DNA from: Streptomyces sp. NBC_00273
Lineage (GTDB): Bacteria > Actinomycetota > Actinomycetes > Streptomycetales > Streptomycetaceae
Direction of reading: 5' to 3'
DNA: 64,000 nucleotides
Assembly: GCF_036178145.1 (NCBI RefSeq)
Contig: NZ_CP108067.1
Location: 7,827,001-7,891,000 of the forward strand
In this document: in pieces, positions 53,534 to 61,784 of the stretch
How positions within the stretch are numbered: the stretch's first letter is position 1
Layout: the number at the start of each line of letters is the position of its first letter
Notes under the pieces: model-generated
Told to the model about the DNA's origin: nothing
Database searches by the model: none
What the model saw: only the letters and a program-made list of their open reading frames with translations
Made by a program: the position numbers and the translations under genes

Positions 53534-53974
53534 TCAGTCCATCGCTTCCGCCTCGAAGCGCGGAACGTCGTCGCCTAGGCCGAGCACGGCCAACGCATCG
53601 GCGGAGCCGCTCTGGTCGAGGCCTTCCTGACGAACCGGCATCCCGTCGAGCACTGCCCGCTCCGAGTGCCGAGGGGGTGTGTGCCCGGCGCCGCACAGCG
53701 TCTCCTTGGCCGGATCGAGCACCGAGAGCACTCGCGCGTGGTGCACTTGACGCACCACGCGCGCATACACCAGAGCGTCGGGGTGCCGGCCGTGGCCGTG
53801 ACGAGCCGCTGGACCGGCCCCGGGACAGCCAGCGCCTGGTGGTGCAGGCGCTCGCTCAGCAGGGCGAGCTGCTCGTTCAAACCCTCCAGAGCCCGGACGG
53901 ATCCCGCTGCGGGTGCCGCGCCAGCATCCTGAAGTCGTCCAGCTACACGATTTCGCGCATCGTTCCCATCGCAT
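53534..53974 (-). pseudogene. frameshifted small gene in conjugation operon
   Basis: Protein-like sequence occurs in two frames. One frame reads 'ALEGLNEQLALLSERLHHQ' upstream, the other 'ALVYARVVRQVHHARVLSV' and 'DALAVLGLGDDVPRFEAEA' to the stop at 53534. The halves join near 53770-53790, as expected for a single-base indel, or a sequencing error. No family is recognised. The full product would be about 130-150 residues. Confidence 0.4.
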
Positions 53975-53998
53975 CCTCGTTCCTGTCGTGAAATGGCG

Positions 53999-54029
53999 GC
54001 AGCGGGCCCCGAGGTCCGGGACCCGCTGC
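53999..54029. terminator. hairpin after topoisomerase gene
   Basis: GCAGCGGGCCCC (53999-54010) pairs with GGGACCCGCTGC (54018-54029) with one wobble and a 7-base loop, 24 bases past the minus-strand stop. Confidence 0.65.
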
Positions 54030-54052
54030 TACTCGTCAGTGCCCGGCCGACA

Positions 54053-56428
54053 TCAACCGAACGACGGGACGATCTTCTTCTTGCCGCCCTCTTTCTTCCA
54101 GGAGATGCGGGCGTCGAAGGTCTTGCCCTTGGCAGAGACGAAGCCCGTGCCCTGGATGGTCTTACCGGCCGCCAGGTCCTTGCGCTGCGCATCGGTGAAG
54201 GTCACCTGGCACCAGGACCGAGGTGGCTCGTCGGCGGAGCCGAAATCAGGGGTGATCTTCCTGGCCTTCGCGTCCCAGGTGACCTTGCAACCGAAGGTCC
54301 CGCCAGTCCGCGCGCTGACGAAGTCGTCGATCTCCAGCACCTGGCCCGCCAGGAGCGCCGCGACCTCCGCCGGCGTGAACGTCCGGCCAGACCACTTCGT
54401 CGGCATGTCCGGCACCTCCAGCTGGAACCCGACGAACTTGCGACCCTTGAAGGTGCCGACGCCGAGCGCACCGGTGGCCGGGAAGGGCTTGTTCTCCTTC
54501 GGCCTCGCCTCGAACGAGATCGTTTCGCCCGCGAGCAGCTTTGCCACCTCGTCATCGCTGAACTCGTGGCCCGACCAGACCTTCTTGAAGGCGACCTTCG
54601 TCGGGCCACCTGGCGCGGCCTGCCACACGCCCTCGGCGCGGGCGGCGCCGACCTGCTCCTTCAGGCCCAGCTCGGCGCGCATGGACGAGGCGTTCTTCGT
54701 CATCGTGGCGATGTCCTCGCGCACCCAGTCGGCGACGACGGCCAGGCGCTCCTCGGCGGTAGCGATCCCGGCGGCGATGTCGCGCATGTCGGCGTAGACC
54801 TTCTCGGTGAGCCCGAGATCGCCGATGCGCGTGCCCGGCAGGAGCCTCCAGCTCATTTCGCCGGCCTGCGCCAGCCTGAGCTTTTGTCCCTTCTCGGTCA
54901 GCAGCGGGTACTTCGCCTCGTCGTTGGTGACCTCCGAGTACGTCGAGGTGCGGGTCGCACCCGTACCCACGTCGCGCTTCTCCAGCTGCTTCATGAGCCA
55001 CTTCATCGTCGGGTGCTCGGGGCGCTCGTTCGCGCCCTCGAAGACGAACGGCTCAGCGTTCCGGCCCAGGCCCTTGCGGGACTCGTTCCCGTCGCCCTCG
55101 TCCGCGTCGTCGCCAGTATCCGGATCGAACACGGCCTTCCAGCCTGGGCTCTTGGGCACGTTGGCGATGCCGACGAAGTCCGGGTACTTCTCCACGTGGC
55201 CCTTCTGCTGCTCATAGAGGTAGTCCTCGGCGAGCACGGCCAGGTAGTTCTTCGCGAGCATCTCGTAGATGAGCCGCCCGGCCTTGCCGTACTTGCGCTC
55301 GACTTCGTCCAGCGACGAGGGCACCTTCGGACCCGGACGGTTCGCGCCGTGCGCGCCCTGGGGCTTCACGTGCGTGGAACGAGGGTGCCGGTGAGTCAGA
55401 AGCCCAGCGTCAACGCCGACCACGGCGGCGATCTTGTCGACCAGCGGCGCGAGGTCCTTGAACTGCTCAGGCGTGATCGTCTTGTCTTCCGTGCGCGGGT
55501 ACGAGACAACCTGGTCCTCATACATCTTCTGGTAGGTCGAGAGCGTCAGGTTCGCCTTCACGCCCTGGCCCACGAGCATCGAAGACAAGGTGGCAAGGTC
55601 GAGCAGCTTCGGCGGCGCAGTCTTCTTGTACGCCTTGCTGTCCAGGACGACAGCGGAAGGGCCGTACTGCTGCGGCACCTGCCCCTTCTGGTCGGACCGC
55701 GGCTCGTCTGGGTTCGTGTACATGACGGCGTTCTCGTCGCGGAAGCGATTCTGGAAGAACGGCTTCCTGACGTACGCGTCGTAGGCCTTCTGCTGGTCGC
55801 CGACGAGAGAGACCATCGCCGACTTCAGCCGGCCCTGGCGCAGCACGAGGTCCTGGCCGGACTGGTGGCCCATCGCCGTGGCGATCCGGGTGAACTGCAT
55901 CGAGAGGAAGTCCCACTGTGAGCGGTACATCGCCTTGCGGTAGTCACCCTCGTCCTGCATGGACTTCACCGGGCGGCGCTGCTCGAAGGCATTCTGGATC
56001 GAGGCTTTCGACTCATCGGTGAACTCCATACGGCTGAACCGCTTGCCATGGAAGCCGAGTTCGTCGATCGCCTCCCAGAAAAGCAGATCGCCCTCGCCGG
56101 ACGGGTCCAGGTCCGTGGCGATGACGATTTCGTCGCCGCGGCCGAGCGCGCTGCGCAGCGTCTCGATGACGTCCGCGACGTTCTTCTGCGGCTTGCGCTT
56201 CCACGAAAGATGCTGCGGGTTCCACGGCAGACTGCCCAGGTCCCACTTCTGATAGGCGTCCGCAAGCGAGGAGTCCACCATCGCGTGCGGCTGGGCGAAC
56301 TCATAGAGATGACCTCGCAGGCTCACCACCTCGTAGGCAGTGCCCTTGTAGCTGCCCTTCGTCCCACCGAGGGCACTGGCCATGTTCCTCGCCGCACTGG
56401 GCTTCTCTGCGACAACGATCGCGACCAT
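54053..56428 (-). CDS. type IA DNA topoisomerase (topoisomerase III-like)
   Basis: A 791-residue enzyme. The N-terminal Toprim domain has 'AIVVAEKPSAARNMASAL' and the metal-binding D-x-D in 'ATDLDPSGEGDLLFWEAI'. The catalytic tyrosine is in 'QVVSYPRTEDKTIT' (about residue 310). The C-terminus has three topoisomerase C-terminal repeats (near 'DDEVAKLLAGETISF', 'PAEVAALLAGQVLEI' and 'DAQRKDLAAGKTI'), with no zinc-finger cysteines. It relaxes or decatenates single-stranded crossings. TopB-like enzymes are common on conjugative elements, where they help process transferred DNA. It is transcribed with the conjugation-type genes. Confidence 0.88.
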   Translation of the reverse strand: MVAIVVAEKPSAARNMASALGGTKGSYKGTAYEVVSLRGHLYEFAQPHAMVDSSLADAYQKWDLGSLPWNPQHLSWKRKPQKNVADVIETLRSALGRGDEIVIATDLDPSGEGDLLFWEAIDELGFHGKRFSRMEFTDESKASIQNAFEQRRPVKSMQDEGDYRKAMYRSQWDFLSMQFTRIATAMGHQSGQDLVLRQGRLKSAMVSLVGDQQKAYDAYVRKPFFQNRFRDENAVMYTNPDEPRSDQKGQVPQQYGPSAVVLDSKAYKKTAPPKLLDLATLSSMLVGQGVKANLTLSTYQKMYEDQVVSYPRTEDKTITPEQFKDLAPLVDKIAAVVGVDAGLLTHRHPRSTHVKPQGAHGANRPGPKVPSSLDEVERKYGKAGRLIYEMLAKNYLAVLAEDYLYEQQKGHVEKYPDFVGIANVPKSPGWKAVFDPDTGDDADEGDGNESRKGLGRNAEPFVFEGANERPEHPTMKWLMKQLEKRDVGTGATRTSTYSEVTNDEAKYPLLTEKGQKLRLAQAGEMSWRLLPGTRIGDLGLTEKVYADMRDIAAGIATAEERLAVVADWVREDIATMTKNASSMRAELGLKEQVGAARAEGVWQAAPGGPTKVAFKKVWSGHEFSDDEVAKLLAGETISFEARPKENKPFPATGALGVGTFKGRKFVGFQLEVPDMPTKWSGRTFTPAEVAALLAGQVLEIDDFVSARTGGTFGCKVTWDAKARKITPDFGSADEPPRSWCQVTFTDAQRKDLAAGKTIQGTGFVSAKGKTFDARISWKKEGGKKKIVPSFG

Positions 56429-56469
56429 GCCGACTCCTTCTCGTCACTGACTTGGAAACGAGTGTGAGC

Positions 56470-56691
56470 TTACTTCAAAAGGGATTGAATGAGGCTTGAA
56501 AGGTGTTTAAGGGAAGCTTGAATGGTGCGATGGTCGCGCACGGAAAGGCGGCGTCGGCATGCCGTTCGGATGGGCAGCACGCCGGGCAACTCGGCGACCT
56601 GCTTGCGAGTGGCTTGGCCCCTGAGCTTGATCAGCAGATCTTCGCAGCGCTGACGGACGGGAAGGAGCTTCTCCTTGCTCGTCGCGGTCAT
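56470..56691 (-). CDS. small hypothetical protein (73 aa)
   Basis: A basic 73-residue protein ('KLLPVRQRCEDLLIKLRGQ', 'RDHRTIQASLKHLSSLIQSL') that looks helical and possibly nucleic-acid binding. Its start overlaps the stop of the upstream gene (ATGA), which supports it as real. Function unknown. Confidence 0.6.
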   Translation of the reverse strand: MTATSKEKLLPVRQRCEDLLIKLRGQATRKQVAELPGVLPIRTACRRRLSVRDHRTIQASLKHLSSLIQSLLK

Positions 56692-57857
56692 CGGAACGGC
56701 CGCCCTTCCCGCTCGCGTTCGAGCCTCGACTGCTTCTGGGTCGCCTCACGGGCCATGTCCCGGAGATGGATCGCCTCCTTGTGCGTGATCGGCGCGTCAT
56801 GAAGGTTGTGCGAGCCCCGCAGGAAGTTCTCCGTGCGGTCGGCGATGGAGTATGCGAGCGCCTGCTCGATCACCGCGCTGGTCTGGCGCACCTCGCCCAG
56901 CTCGTCGCGCAGCTTGCGCAACAACCCGTCCCGCTCGCGTTCGACAGCCTCGATGCTCATCAACCGTGTCAACACGCCGCCCAGCAGCGGGTCGCGGGAG
57001 CGGAACAGCTCCACGGCGCGCTCGGTGGCAGGATCGGCATCAAGGTGCAGGTCGAGCTGTGCCAACAGGAACGCCATCACCAGCGTGCCCTGGCTCAGCC
57101 GCCGGCTGAACCCCCGAGCGGCGCTGTCGCTCACGCCCAGCTCACGGACTGCGGCTGCTCGCAGCTGCTCCCGCAGCGCGTTCATGACGCTGTCGGGCAG
57201 TGCCTTGATGTGCGGCTGGCTCTGCACGCCGGCGAGCCGGAAGCCCGACTGGGGGAGCGCGGCGGTCTCGGCTGTACTGACCGAGCCCCCCTTCGGGGGC
57301 GCGCTCTGCACGGCGCCCTGATCACCGGTGAACTGCGGCGATCCGGGCCCCACCCGCTCGGGTTCGTCCGGTGCGGCGACGCCGTCATGAGCAGCGATTT
57401 CGGCTGTAGCGGCGCCCTCCACGTCCGGATGTGCCCCGGGAGCGGAAACGGCATCGGCGGCAGGACCCGCCGGCACACCGCCCGGGAGCACCCCGTCAGC
57501 GGTGTTCTGTCCGCCGCCAGCGCCACCGCGCTGATTGGATCGACCGGCCCGCTCGGAGTCGCCAACGTCGGGCTCGCGGTCCGGCTCCAGGTTCGGACGA
57601 TCCGTTTCGGCTTCCCCATCGAGACCAGCCTGCGGACCTTCAACCTCGAGTTGAGAGTCGATGTCGCCGGTCTCATCGAACTGCGCCTCCGGCTCGGGTG
57701 TTGCCGCCTCAGGCTCAGGCGGTGCGGCCTGAGCCTGGACGCGCTTCAACTCCTCGCTCCCACCACGCCGGTAGGCGTCGAGGAAGGACGTGTCCACATC
57801 CATCACCTCGTCGGTGGGCGTGGCCGCCTCCAGCATCTCTGCGAAGTCCCGGCTCAT
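56688..57857 (-). CDS. hypothetical protein, acidic linker plus helical C-terminus
   Basis: A 389-residue protein. The N-terminus has 'MSRDFAEMLEAATPTDEVM', followed by ~150 residues of Pro/Glu/Gly-rich low complexity. The C-terminal ~180 residues are helical ('LPDSVMNALREQLRAAAVREL', 'LMSIEAVERERDGLLRKL') and probably coiled-coil. Start and stop overlap both neighbours by four bases, so it is translated with the ribbon-helix-helix protein upstream. It may be a partitioning or relaxosome accessory factor, but no motif proves that. Confidence 0.55.
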   Translation of the reverse strand: MSRDFAEMLEAATPTDEVMDVDTSFLDAYRRGGSEELKRVQAQAAPPEPEAATPEPEAQFDETGDIDSQLEVEGPQAGLDGEAETDRPNLEPDREPDVGDSERAGRSNQRGGAGGGQNTADGVLPGGVPAGPAADAVSAPGAHPDVEGAATAEIAAHDGVAAPDEPERVGPGSPQFTGDQGAVQSAPPKGGSVSTAETAALPQSGFRLAGVQSQPHIKALPDSVMNALREQLRAAAVRELGVSDSAARGFSRRLSQGTLVMAFLLAQLDLHLDADPATERAVELFRSRDPLLGGVLTRLMSIEAVERERDGLLRKLRDELGEVRQTSAVIEQALAYSIADRTENFLRGSHNLHDAPITHKEAIHLRDMAREATQKQSRLEREREGRPFR

Positions 57858-58261
57858 ACGAGCTCACCGTCCTCCTCGTCGAGCAGGTAGTTGTCGCCGC
57901 GGGTGAGCCCGATCAGCGAGTCGAAGCCCGTGGTGACGACGCGTTCGAGGTTCGCCGAGTTCGTCGCCAGCGCCGCGACCTGATCGACGAGCTCATTGAG
58001 CCGCGCGATCTCCAGGGTCGGCAGGTCATAGTCGAGGTTCTCGCGCCGGATCTTCTCGACCACCGCCTCGGCCACGTACTCGCTCACCGAGGAGAACCCG
58101 CGCTTGTCGGCCCAGTACTCCGCGCGCTGCTTGTCGTCCGAGCTCAGCCGGACGAACATGCCCTGGCGGCCACCGCTGTTGCTCTGTGTCCCGCCCGGCA
58201 GCTTCTTCTTCGGGCCGCGCACAGGTTGCGTCGTCTTTTCCAACTCGTGTGCGGCAGTCAT
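57854..58261 (-). CDS. ribbon-helix-helix / MobC-like DNA-binding protein
   Basis: A protein of about 135 residues. The segment 'GMFVRLSSDDKQRAEYWADK' continuing 'GFSSVSEYVAEAVVEKI' is a typical ribbon-helix-helix fold as in MobC-type relaxosome accessory proteins and CopG-like repressors. The C-terminal helix 'LNELVDQVAALATNSANLE' could oligomerise. The start is either 58261 (GGAGAAG well spaced) or 58276. As first gene of the minus-strand operon it may autoregulate it or bind a transfer origin nearby; I could not identify an oriT. Confidence 0.65.
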   Translation of the reverse strand: MTAAHELEKTTQPVRGPKKKLPGGTQSNSGGRQGMFVRLSSDDKQRAEYWADKRGFSSVSEYVAEAVVEKIRRENLDYDLPTLEIARLNELVDQVAALATNSANLERVVTTGFDSLIGLTRGDNYLLDEEDGELV

Positions 58262-58411
58262 CTGCGGCTTCTCCATGCCTTGCCTTGCCAATCCGTGAAG
58301 TCGCCTTATCGACGCTAGTGGATAAGGCATCTGCCACTCTCTATGTCCTGTCGAGCATCGGTAGAGTCGAAGACGTGCCCAGTCGCCCCCCTCGCCATGA
58401 TGAGTGCCCGC

Positions 58412-59248
58412 TCAGGAGGCGGGCAGGGGAGTCGGCGTCGTGTTCGTCGTGCAGTCGACAAGTTCCTGGGTGAACCTCGGGGACTGCCAGATCGCCTTGT
58501 CCTTGTCGTTCGGCAGGTGTTCGACGATTGACCCGGTGCCGAGCGGCGCACCGCCGGCGAAGAAGTGCAGCGCCTCCTGGCTGAAGCCTGCCTTGTACAC
58601 CAAGGTCGACAGGCACTGGCCGGCCGCCGCGTAGGTCTTCTTCTGGCTCTCGTCACGGGCGTAGGAGGAGAACATCGAGACCAGGCCCTTCGTGAGCTCG
58701 ATGGACGAGCTGACTGGCTGATCCGCGCGGACTGGGTAAGCCGGCTTCAGGTTCGGCTTGCCCACCACTGGCTTCGCGGCTGCCTCCGGCGGCGCGTAGC
58801 TCTGAGCCTTGGGGCTGCCGCTGTCCGGAAGTGCGGCCTCGCTGATGCATCCGTCGAAGTCCTTGCGCAGTGACCGCGAGGCCAGGAGCGCGGCGTCGTC
58901 CTCGCTCACCTTGTTCAGTCCGCCGATGACTGCGCCTATGTCGTCGCTGTCGGCCTCGACGATGTAGGCCAGCGCCTCCTCCGACATTCCCGCCTTCCGC
59001 ACTGCGCTAGCCAGGCAGGCTCCGCCGTCCTCTCTGGAGCTTCCGGCGCCTTGGAAGGCGAGCTTGTCCAGTGCCTTGCTGAGAGCTTTGTCAGCGACCT
59101 TGGCTGCGCTTGCGGTCGGGCTTGATGCAGGCGATGGCTGTGCCTCCTTGGCCGTTCCGCCGTTGCCGCTGGAGCACCCAACGAGCACGACGCCCGCAGT
59201 CAGCGCCGCAGTGGAGAGTCCAGCCTTCCCCGTCCTCCAGGTCCTCAT
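58412..59248 (-). CDS. secreted lipoprotein with two repeated Cys-containing domains
   Basis: A 278-residue protein with lipobox 'VVLVGC' and a Ser/Ala/Pro-rich linker. Two related units follow: 'GGACLASAVRKAGMSEEAL' and 'AGQCLSTLVYKAGFSQEAL'. Each is followed some residues later by another Cys ('DGCISE', 'VDCTTN'), suggesting two disulfide-bonded helical domains. It is exported to the cell surface. Its place beside the conjugation-type operon suggests a surface exclusion or entry function, which is only a guess. Confidence 0.65.
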   Translation of the reverse strand: MRTWRTGKAGLSTAALTAGVVLVGCSSGNGGTAKEAQPSPASSPTASAAKVADKALSKALDKLAFQGAGSSREDGGACLASAVRKAGMSEEALAYIVEADSDDIGAVIGGLNKVSEDDAALLASRSLRKDFDGCISEAALPDSGSPKAQSYAPPEAAAKPVVGKPNLKPAYPVRADQPVSSSIELTKGLVSMFSSYARDESQKKTYAAAGQCLSTLVYKAGFSQEALHFFAGGAPLGTGSIVEHLPNDKDKAIWQSPRFTQELVDCTTNTTPTPLPAS

Positions 59249-59560
59249 CTCTTCTCGCCTCGCATCCCCTGTTGCCGACCAGTCTGATTGGATCCACTGA
59301 TCTATGAGGGTATCTCATTCGAGTGGTCATTGAATGATGGTCTGTGATGAGTCAGAATGTCGCGAGATAGAGGATGTAGAGGCCGTGCAGAGCGGGACTA
59401 GGGCGTGCGGAGTGCCTGCGGGCCTGTTTGGCGCTTGGGGGTCAACAGAGCTGATCCGGAGGGCTCTGCGATGGCGCCGTGCGCGTGTCGGCTACGGGTG
59501 GCCCCCTGTCGGGCGGCTGTTCGTGGGCTTCTCATCTCCTCCCGCGAAGGACTGCTCGCC
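59249..59560. other. divergent intergenic region
   Basis: No gene is supported. It separates the minus-strand lipoprotein from plus-strand small genes and should contain divergent promoters. The AT-richer stretch 59296-59380 contains TCATTC and GAATGA (59317-59339) as an inverted pair, a possible operator. The rest has only short shadow frames. Confidence 0.4.
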
Positions 59561-59838
59561 ATGACTGCTCTTGCTTCTGCTCGGACCACCGCCGACGTCG
59601 ATCTGCTGACGCTCACGCTGCACGTGGGTGATGAGCACAAGACCTGGTACCGACCCTCTTCGAGGGCGAGGACCCGGCCTACGTCGACGAGCAGGGCGCA
59701 GCCTGGCCGGGGGAACTGCCGTGCCTCGCAGTCGATATGGACGACTCGACCTGCTGCGGTCGGCTCCCTCGAACCTTCAGCGGAGTGCCCGTGTCCATCG
59801 CCCGCGACCAGCAGCTCATGCAGGGGGCCACACTCTGA
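59561..59838 (+). pseudogene. frameshifted small hypothetical gene
   Basis: From the ATG at 59561 one frame gives 'MTALASARTTADVDLLTLTL' and 'HVGDEHK'. Another frame then gives 'DLVPTLFEGEDPAYVDEQG', 'ELPCLAVDMDDSTCCGRLP' and 'VSIARDQQLMQGATL' to TGA at 59838. Both halves look coding, and the switch lies near 59636-59650. This is a one-base indel from decay or sequencing error. The full product would be about 92 residues with a CC pair; no family is recognised. Confidence 0.5.
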
Positions 59839-59871
59839 CGCGCGTCCGCTTCCGGAAGGAGAGCGCCGGAC

Positions 59872-60369
59872 ATGACTATGCGTGCTGCGCACGTACCCGC
59901 GCCCATGAAGCCAGGCCCGGTCGTCTATAGCGACCAGCAGCTTCTCCGCGTGCTCATCCGCCTGGCGCAGGGGAAGAGGCTCCTCGGACGTCGCGAGTTC
60001 GAGCAGCGCCGCGGGGACGCAGACCCCTCTTCTCCGCTCTACGAACGGCGCTTCGGCAGCTGGAACCGCGCGATAGAACTCGCGGGACTCGACACGGTCG
60101 CACAGCCGGAACAACTGCAGGACGCGACGACGAAGTGGACCCAGGAACAACTCATCGCCGCGATCCGCCGGTGTCTGCTGGTAACGGGATCCACGACGCT
60201 GGCGGCCTACGAGGCCTGGCGCACGGATCCGGCAGATCCGAAGTCCGATGTTCCGTCGGCCGCCACCATCCGCTTCCGGATGGGCAGTTGGTCGCGAGCC
60301 ACAGAGCTGGCTTGCGGCTGGAGTGGGAAGGAGATTCATGGTGGACGTCTTCGCCGTCTGCGTTCTTGA
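59872..60369 (+). CDS. protein with two homing-endonuclease-associated repeats
   Basis: A 165-residue protein. Two copies of a ~55-residue helical unit are visible: 'YSDQQLLRVLIRLAQGKRL' through 'YERRFGSWNRAIELAGL', and 'WTQEQLIAAIRRCLLVTGS' through 'IRFRMGSWSRATELACG'. The F/M-G-S-W-x-x-A-x-E-L-A pattern is that of HNH-associated DNA-binding repeats. No nuclease domain is attached, so it is probably a small DNA-binding accessory protein of mobile elements. The ATG follows AAGGAGAG. Confidence 0.75.
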   Translation: MTMRAAHVPAPMKPGPVVYSDQQLLRVLIRLAQGKRLLGRREFEQRRGDADPSSPLYERRFGSWNRAIELAGLDTVAQPEQLQDATTKWTQEQLIAAIRRCLLVTGSTTLAAYEAWRTDPADPKSDVPSAATIRFRMGSWSRATELACGWSGKEIHGGRLRRLRS

Positions 60370-60712
60370 GCCGTGCTGCGAGAAGACGGAGCCGGGATTT
60401 ACGCCGAGACCGAGGTCGTACTACGTGCGCACCCCGGGCTGGTCGGACTCATGCAACCACCTGCGCAGCGAGCGGGAGCGGTATAAGGCGACGATCACCA
60501 CGTACAAGACGCCTGAGGAGGCCGAGGCCGAGTACCAGTGCAAGGTGCGCGGCTGGGGGTCGACGGATGGATGGCTGTACGAGGGCGAGAGCCGCCGGAG
60601 GGTGAGCGGTTCCGGATCACCGATCAAGGGCACCCTGACCACGCACTTCTGGCACAGGGAGCCGGTCGAGATCCCGTTCCCGACCATCGACTCGAGGCGA
60701 CCGGCGGGGTGA
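60338..60712 (+). CDS. hypothetical protein (124 aa)
   Basis: The ATG at 60338 with GGAAGGAG upstream gives 'MVDVFAVCVLEPCCEKTEPG' and 'RYKATITTYKTPEEAEAEYQ', ending 'PVEIPFPTIDSRRPAG'. Composition is coding-like. The upstream gene overlaps the start by about 30 bases and the next small gene overlaps its stop by four. Function unknown. Confidence 0.55.
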   Translation: MVDVFAVCVLEPCCEKTEPGFTPRPRSYYVRTPGWSDSCNHLRSERERYKATITTYKTPEEAEAEYQCKVRGWGSTDGWLYEGESRRRVSGSGSPIKGTLTTHFWHREPVEIPFPTIDSRRPAG

Positions 60713-60813
60713 AGTTGCGGGAGCAGGGCCACATGTCGCACCTCACCCCCGGCCGGGTCCCCGACTCGATCAACTGCCCCGGCTGCCGCTTGGCCTTCGG
60801 GATGGGCAAGTGA
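60709..60813 (+). CDS. very small protein (34 aa) with C-P-G-C motif
   Basis: The GTG at 60709 overlaps the previous stop and gives 'VKLREQGHMSHLTPGRVPD' and 'SINCPGCRLAFGMGK'. The single C-x-x-C plus His residues resembles one knuckle of a zinc ribbon, and may be the remnant of a longer zinc-binding protein. The stop overlaps another possible GTG start (60810) whose frame I do not support. Confidence 0.35.
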   Translation: MKLREQGHMSHLTPGRVPDSINCPGCRLAFGMGK

Positions 60814-60972
60814 GCCAGACCAAGGACGCCGCCGCAACCGACCTGCCACCGGCCCCCCGGCGCTGGCCCTCGTGCTCGGAGGAGCCCCACACTCTGTGGG
60901 GGACGTGTCCGTGCAGTCAGGGGAAGGGTACGACGACTGCTCCGGCGCACACTCACTGCCGAAGGAGCAGCG

Positions 60973-61113
60973 ATGCCGCGGCCCGCGCTGTTGCCGGATG
61001 TCAGAGACCTCGACATCACGATCAGCAAGCTGCCGCAGGTCTACGAACCTCCAGCTGGAGCCGTGGCCCGAATCAGCGAGCTCTATTGCGAGCAGGGGCT
61101 GGGTGGTGACTGA
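60973..61113 (+). CDS. small hypothetical protein (46 aa)
   Basis: An ATG six bases after GAAGGAG gives 'MPRPALLPDVRDLDITISKL' and 'ISELYCEQGLGGD'. It has a good ribosome binding site, coding-like composition, and overlaps the start of the next gene. Function unknown. Confidence 0.45.
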   Translation: MPRPALLPDVRDLDITISKLPQVYEPPAGAVARISELYCEQGLGGD

Positions 61114-61503
61114 CCTGGATCGACGCAGTCGATCCGGAAGCGGATCTGCAGAGGCATCGCCATCCCCCTCGCGCACGGGCGCGATCGCTTCGTGGGCCCT
61201 GCGGCAGGTCATGGTCGAGGCCGAGCGCCTCGCCGCCAACTTTGCGGCCATCGCCGGAATGCACGGCGCGAACTACCCAGACCTTGGCGCTGCCTGGGGT
61301 GCGACCCGCCAGGGCGCAGCAAGCGCTGGCCCCAACCGGTCAGCTCGGAGGCTGTGCACCCATCCCGGTGGTGAATTGCCACCACCGCGAACCGCAAGGT
61401 CCAGGAGGCGCCCGAGGACCTCACATACGACACGAGCGAAGATGCCGCCGCCGGCGCCTTCCTCGCCGCCAACACCACCACGAAGGACGGAGACCCGACA
61501 TGA
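61106..61503 (+). pseudogene. frameshifted hypothetical gene
   Basis: From the GTG at 61106 the frame reads into 'ASWALRQVMVEAERLAANFA' and 'AIAGMHGANYPDLGAAWGA', then loses coding character near 61310. Coding sequence resumes in other frames ('RSKRWPQPV', then 'VQEAPEDLTYDTSEDAAAGA' ending at TGA 61503). The join implies at least one indel. The intact gene would encode ~130 residues of a small accessory protein of unknown function. Confidence 0.45.
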
Positions 61504-61784
61504 TGCTCGCGATCGGCGCGCTGCTCGGCTGCGCCGCCACTCTGCTCACCCTCGCCATCCGGCGCAGCCTGACCCGCACGCCGCACTGCGGGTGGTGCGC
61601 GACCGCCTCGAACTGGCCCACCTCCCGTCACGATGCCCTGCACTGCCGCGGCTACGTCCAGGACCGCCGCCGCGAACGGCTGCGCGACATCAGGAACGGC
61701 CGCCCCGTCGAGGAGCAGAACCCGTGGGGCGAGGCGTACCTACTCGAAGAAGAGATCGCCCAGCGAACCAAAGCCGACGCCTGA
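61500..61784 (+). CDS. small membrane-anchored protein (94 aa)
   Basis: The ATG at 61500 overlaps the preceding stop. There is one hydrophobic N-terminal segment ('MLAIGALLGCAATLLTLAI'), then 'HCGWCATASNWPTSRHDALH' with Cys/His pairs that could bind zinc, and a charged tail ('VEEQNPWGEAYLLEEEIAQ'). No family recognised. Confidence 0.55.
   Translation: MMLAIGALLGCAATLLTLAIRRSLTRTPHCGWCATASNWPTSRHDALHCRGYVQDRRRERLRDIRNGRPVEEQNPWGEAYLLEEEIAQRTKADA

Noticed and set aside
60810..61109. GTG-started 99-codon frame
   Set aside because: The latter part overlaps a better supported small gene (60973) in another frame and turns low-complexity; the start overlap alone is weak support.
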